Below are positions 5,345 through 7,052 of a DNA stretch of 7,052 nucleotides, piece by piece. The notes beneath the pieces were generated by a model, which saw only the letters and a list, made by a program, of their open reading frames with translations, did not search any database and was not told the origin of the DNA. Origin of the DNA: Gemmatimonadota bacterium (GTDB lineage Bacteria > Latescibacterota > UBA2968 > UBA8231); contig VXOR01000040.1 in assembly GCA_009840005.1 (NCBI GenBank), positions 2,899 to 9,950 of the forward strand, written 5' to 3'. Within the stretch, counting starts at the first letter, position 1. Every line of letters starts with the position of its first letter. A program made the translations under genes and the position numbers.

Positions 5345-5872
5345 ATGGCTAATGCCGTGATTGTCGTGGATATGCAGAACGGCTTTATGCGTCCAGACGG
5401 GACGCTCTACTGCGGGGACCACGCGAGGGAGATCATCCCGCGAATCGCCGCGCGGGTCGAGCGCGAAAAGGCCGCTGGGGCCGCGCTGTTTTTTTCCCAA
5501 GACAGCCACAGCGCAAACGACCGCGAGTTCGAGATGTTTCCTCCGCACTGTATCGAAGGCAGCGAGGAGGAGCGCATCATTGACGAACTGGCACCATTGA
5601 CCCAAGACGCGCAGATCGTCAAAAAGCGGCGCTACAGTGCCTTTTTCGAGACCGAGTTGGCCGCGATGTTGGATGAGTTAGCGCCAGACAAGGTCGTGGT
5701 GATGGGCGATTGCACGGACATTTGCGTCCTGCACACCGTGGCCGGGTTGCGCAACCGCGACTATCCGGTTGAGGTCCCGGCCGATTGCGTGGCCAGCTTT
5801 GATCCCCAACAGCACGAATGGGCCTTGGGGCATATAGAGAAAATTCTCGGGGCACAGGTTACCAACCGCTGA
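5345..5872 (+). CDS. pncA: Nicotinamidase (isochorismatase-fold hydrolase)
   Basis: A 175-residue cysteine hydrolase, predicted to convert nicotinamide to nicotinate and ammonia in the cytoplasm for NAD salvage. Seen: the catalytic triad Asp9 (VVDMQNGF), Lys94 (KRRYSAF) and Cys127 in GDCTDICVLHT; and the metal site Asp53 and His55 (SQDSHS) with His68 in FPPHC. The metal site and FPPHC favour nicotinamidase over other isochorismatase-fold enzymes. So does the next gene, which uses the product nicotinate and whose ATG overlaps this stop (TGATG). Length is close to the compact nicotinamidases such as that of Streptococcus pneumoniae. A good AGGAGG site supports the start. The REP-like element just upstream isolates the pair from the HisI-like gene. 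Confidence 0.92.
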   Translation: MANAVIVVDMQNGFMRPDGTLYCGDHAREIIPRIAARVEREKAAGAALFFSQDSHSANDREFEMFPPHCIEGSEEERIIDELAPLTQDAQIVKKRRYSAFFETELAAMLDELAPDKVVVMGDCTDICVLHTVAGLRNRDYPVEVPADCVASFDPQQHEWALGHIEKILGAQVTNR

Positions 5873-6897
5873 TGGTAGAGCGCGACTTTCGGCTGAGCTC
5901 AAGTCGAAGCCTATACGCGCCCTCGGCTGAGACGCTGGCGGGCGACAACGCGGATATTTACTTCCGCCGCAGTTGCGACATCCTAGAGGCTGAGCAGCTC
6001 AATCCGGTCGTGGCGGTGGAGGTGTTTACCCGGCGCCGCGCCTTGCTCTGCGGTATGCGCGAGGCGCAGGCTCTCTTGCGGCAGGTGCTCGGCGCGGAGG
6101 CGGAGGTGTGGAGCTTGGACGAAGGAGATTGGATCGAGCCACGCGAAGTCGTATTGCGGATCCGCGCGCCCTATCGGCAGTTCGGCCTGTACGAGACGGC
6201 GCTGTTGGGGATGCTCAGCAGCGAGACGGGGTGGGCCACGGCTGCGGCCGAGTGCGTGGCTGCGGCTGACGGGGTGCCGATCATCAGCTTCGGCGCTCGG
6301 CATATCCACCCGGAGGTCAGCGCCCGGATGGAATACGCGGCCATCGTCGGGGGATGCGTTGGATGTGCCACTCCGCAGGGGGCTGCCCTCGCTGGCATTG
6401 AGGCAACCGGAACCATGCCTCACGCCTTGATTCTGTGCCTCGGCGACACGCTCAAGGCGGCTGAGGCATTTGACCGCCACGTCGACGCCGAGGTCGAGCG
6501 TATTGCCTTAGTTGACACCTTTAAGGATGAAGCGGAAGAAAGCCTGCGGCTGGCCGAGGCTCTAGGCGAGAAGCTGTGGGGGGTGCGGTTGGATACTCCC
6601 AGCGAGCGCGGTCGCGTCACAGCCGAGTTGGTCGCAGAGGTGCGAGCGCGGCTCGACCAAGCCGGGCATAGCCATGTAAAGATTGCGGTCTCCGGCGGCT
6701 TAGACGCCGAACGCATCGGCTATTTCCAGGCGGCAGGAGTGCCCGTGGATGCCTTTGGGGTCGGCAGCGCGATCAGCGCCGCCGCGGCGATTGATTTTAC
6801 TGCGGACATCAAGGAAGTAGATGGCCGGCCCGTGGCCAAGCGGGGACGGATACCGGGGCTTACTGAAAACCCCCGGCTCAAGCGATTGGAAACCTAA
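5872..6897 (+). CDS. pncB: Nicotinate phosphoribosyltransferase, short archaeal/Chloroflexi-like form
   Basis: A 341-residue type II phosphoribosyltransferase, predicted to join nicotinate to PRPP, giving nicotinate mononucleotide (Preiss-Handler route to NAD). Seen in order: an N-terminal DIYFRR at 28-33; GLYETALLGML at 105-115; SFGARHIHPE at 139-148; ATGTMPHALIL at 178-188; VDTFKDE at 214-220; VRLDTPSERG at 238-247; SGGLDAERI at 274-282; and GVGSAISAA at 296-304, the phosphate-binding end of the barrel; then AKRG at 322-325. It is shorter than the roughly 400-residue E. coli PncB and resembles the Thermoplasma-type enzyme. The start is taken at the ATG overlapping the pncA stop (TGATG), which implies translational coupling; no strong separate ribosome site is seen. 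An in-frame ATG at 5818 lies inside pncA and is less likely. It follows pncA directly, so substrate passes from one product to the next. Confidence 0.92.
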   Translation: MVERDFRLSSSRSLYAPSAETLAGDNADIYFRRSCDILEAEQLNPVVAVEVFTRRRALLCGMREAQALLRQVLGAEAEVWSLDEGDWIEPREVVLRIRAPYRQFGLYETALLGMLSSETGWATAAAECVAAADGVPIISFGARHIHPEVSARMEYAAIVGGCVGCATPQGAALAGIEATGTMPHALILCLGDTLKAAEAFDRHVDAEVERIALVDTFKDEAEESLRLAEALGEKLWGVRLDTPSERGRVTAELVAEVRARLDQAGHSHVKIAVSGGLDAERIGYFQAAGVPVDAFGVGSAISAAAAIDFTADIKEVDGRPVAKRGRIPGLTENPRLKRLET

Positions 6898-7017
6898 AAG
6901 CTAAAGTACACGACGGTAATCCAATGGACGTTACGTATGAGCATCGAGGTATTAGAAGCTGTCTGAAAACCCCTGGTGGCCTTCGCGCGGCTGCAAGCGC
7001 GGCGTCCGGCGTTGGGC
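6898..7017. other. Intergenic region with a possible insertion-sequence end
   Basis: No gene is supported here. GAAGCTGTCTGAAAACCCC at 6955-6973 resembles terminal sequences that I recall from several transposon families, but no matching second end or target duplication can be seen in the window. A plus-strand frame from 6924 is open to the edge for 43 codons and a minus-strand frame from the edge is open to a stop near 6899; neither gives a recognisable protein. Confidence 0.3.
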
Positions 7018-7052
7018 AAAGCCACCCATATTTCGTCAATATGGGCGGCTTT
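7018..7052. terminator. Strong 35-bp hairpin: terminator of pncA-pncB or part of a mobile element
   Basis: AAAGCCACCCATATT (7018-7032), a 5-base loop TCGTC, and AATATGGGCGGCTTT (7038-7052) form a 15-bp stem with one A-C mismatch. The 3' arm ends in TTT at the window edge, so a longer T-run may or may not follow. The A-rich 5' arm and T-rich 3' arm would suit a two-way terminator. It lies about 120 bases after the pncB stop, which is rather far, and next to an insertion-sequence-like string, so a mobile-element origin is equally possible. Confidence 0.45.

Noticed and set aside
5818..5871. An 18-residue longer pncB starting at 5818
   Set aside because: It would overlap pncA by 54 bases; the TGATG junction at 5872 is the usual coupling arrangement and the extension is not part of the recognisable family sequence.

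Overview
The window reads as a bacterial chromosomal segment, moderately GC-rich by eye, with good Shine-Dalgarno sites and sigma70-like promoters. The taxon cannot be fixed from the sequence. The style (short archaeal/Chloroflexi-type nicotinate phosphoribosyltransferase, 43-residue TPRs on an ATPase, a REP-like hairpin pair) would suit an uncultured environmental lineage such as Chloroflexota or Entotheonella-like bacteria, but that is a guess.

Left part (1-3264, minus strand): a two-gene operon. The first gene (3170 to 1929) encodes a 413-residue P-loop ATPase of the COG1672-like type with a C-terminal winged helix. The second (1932 down to the window edge, incomplete) overlaps it by ATGA and encodes a second P-loop NTPase, followed by a winged helix and a C-terminal array of 43-residue TPR-like repeats. 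This NTPase - winged helix - TPR order is STAND-like. In front of the operon is a compact control region: two 37-bp direct repeats, each holding two CAAC-N6-GTTG sites, laid over a near-consensus promoter (TTGACA-N17-TATCTT). This operon and its control region are the most interesting part of the window.

Middle (3390-5181): a minus-strand iron-type alcohol dehydrogenase closely resembling hydroxyacid-oxoacid transhydrogenase (ADHFE1), and, divergent from it across a short shared promoter region, a HisI-like phosphoribosyl-AMP cyclohydrolase whose usual metal-binding Asp triad is replaced (NCEQN) and whose zinc-Cys spacing is enlarged.

Right part (5203-7052, plus strand): an 86-bp element made of two inverted, individually palindromic 26-bp arms, then a translationally coupled nicotinamidase-nicotinate phosphoribosyltransferase pair (pncA-pncB) that recycles nicotinamide to nicotinate mononucleotide for NAD synthesis. 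The window ends in a strong 35-bp hairpin that could be a terminator or part of a mobile-element end.

The metabolic genes do not form one evident pathway beyond the pncA-pncB pair. The ATPase operon looks like a separate accessory module.
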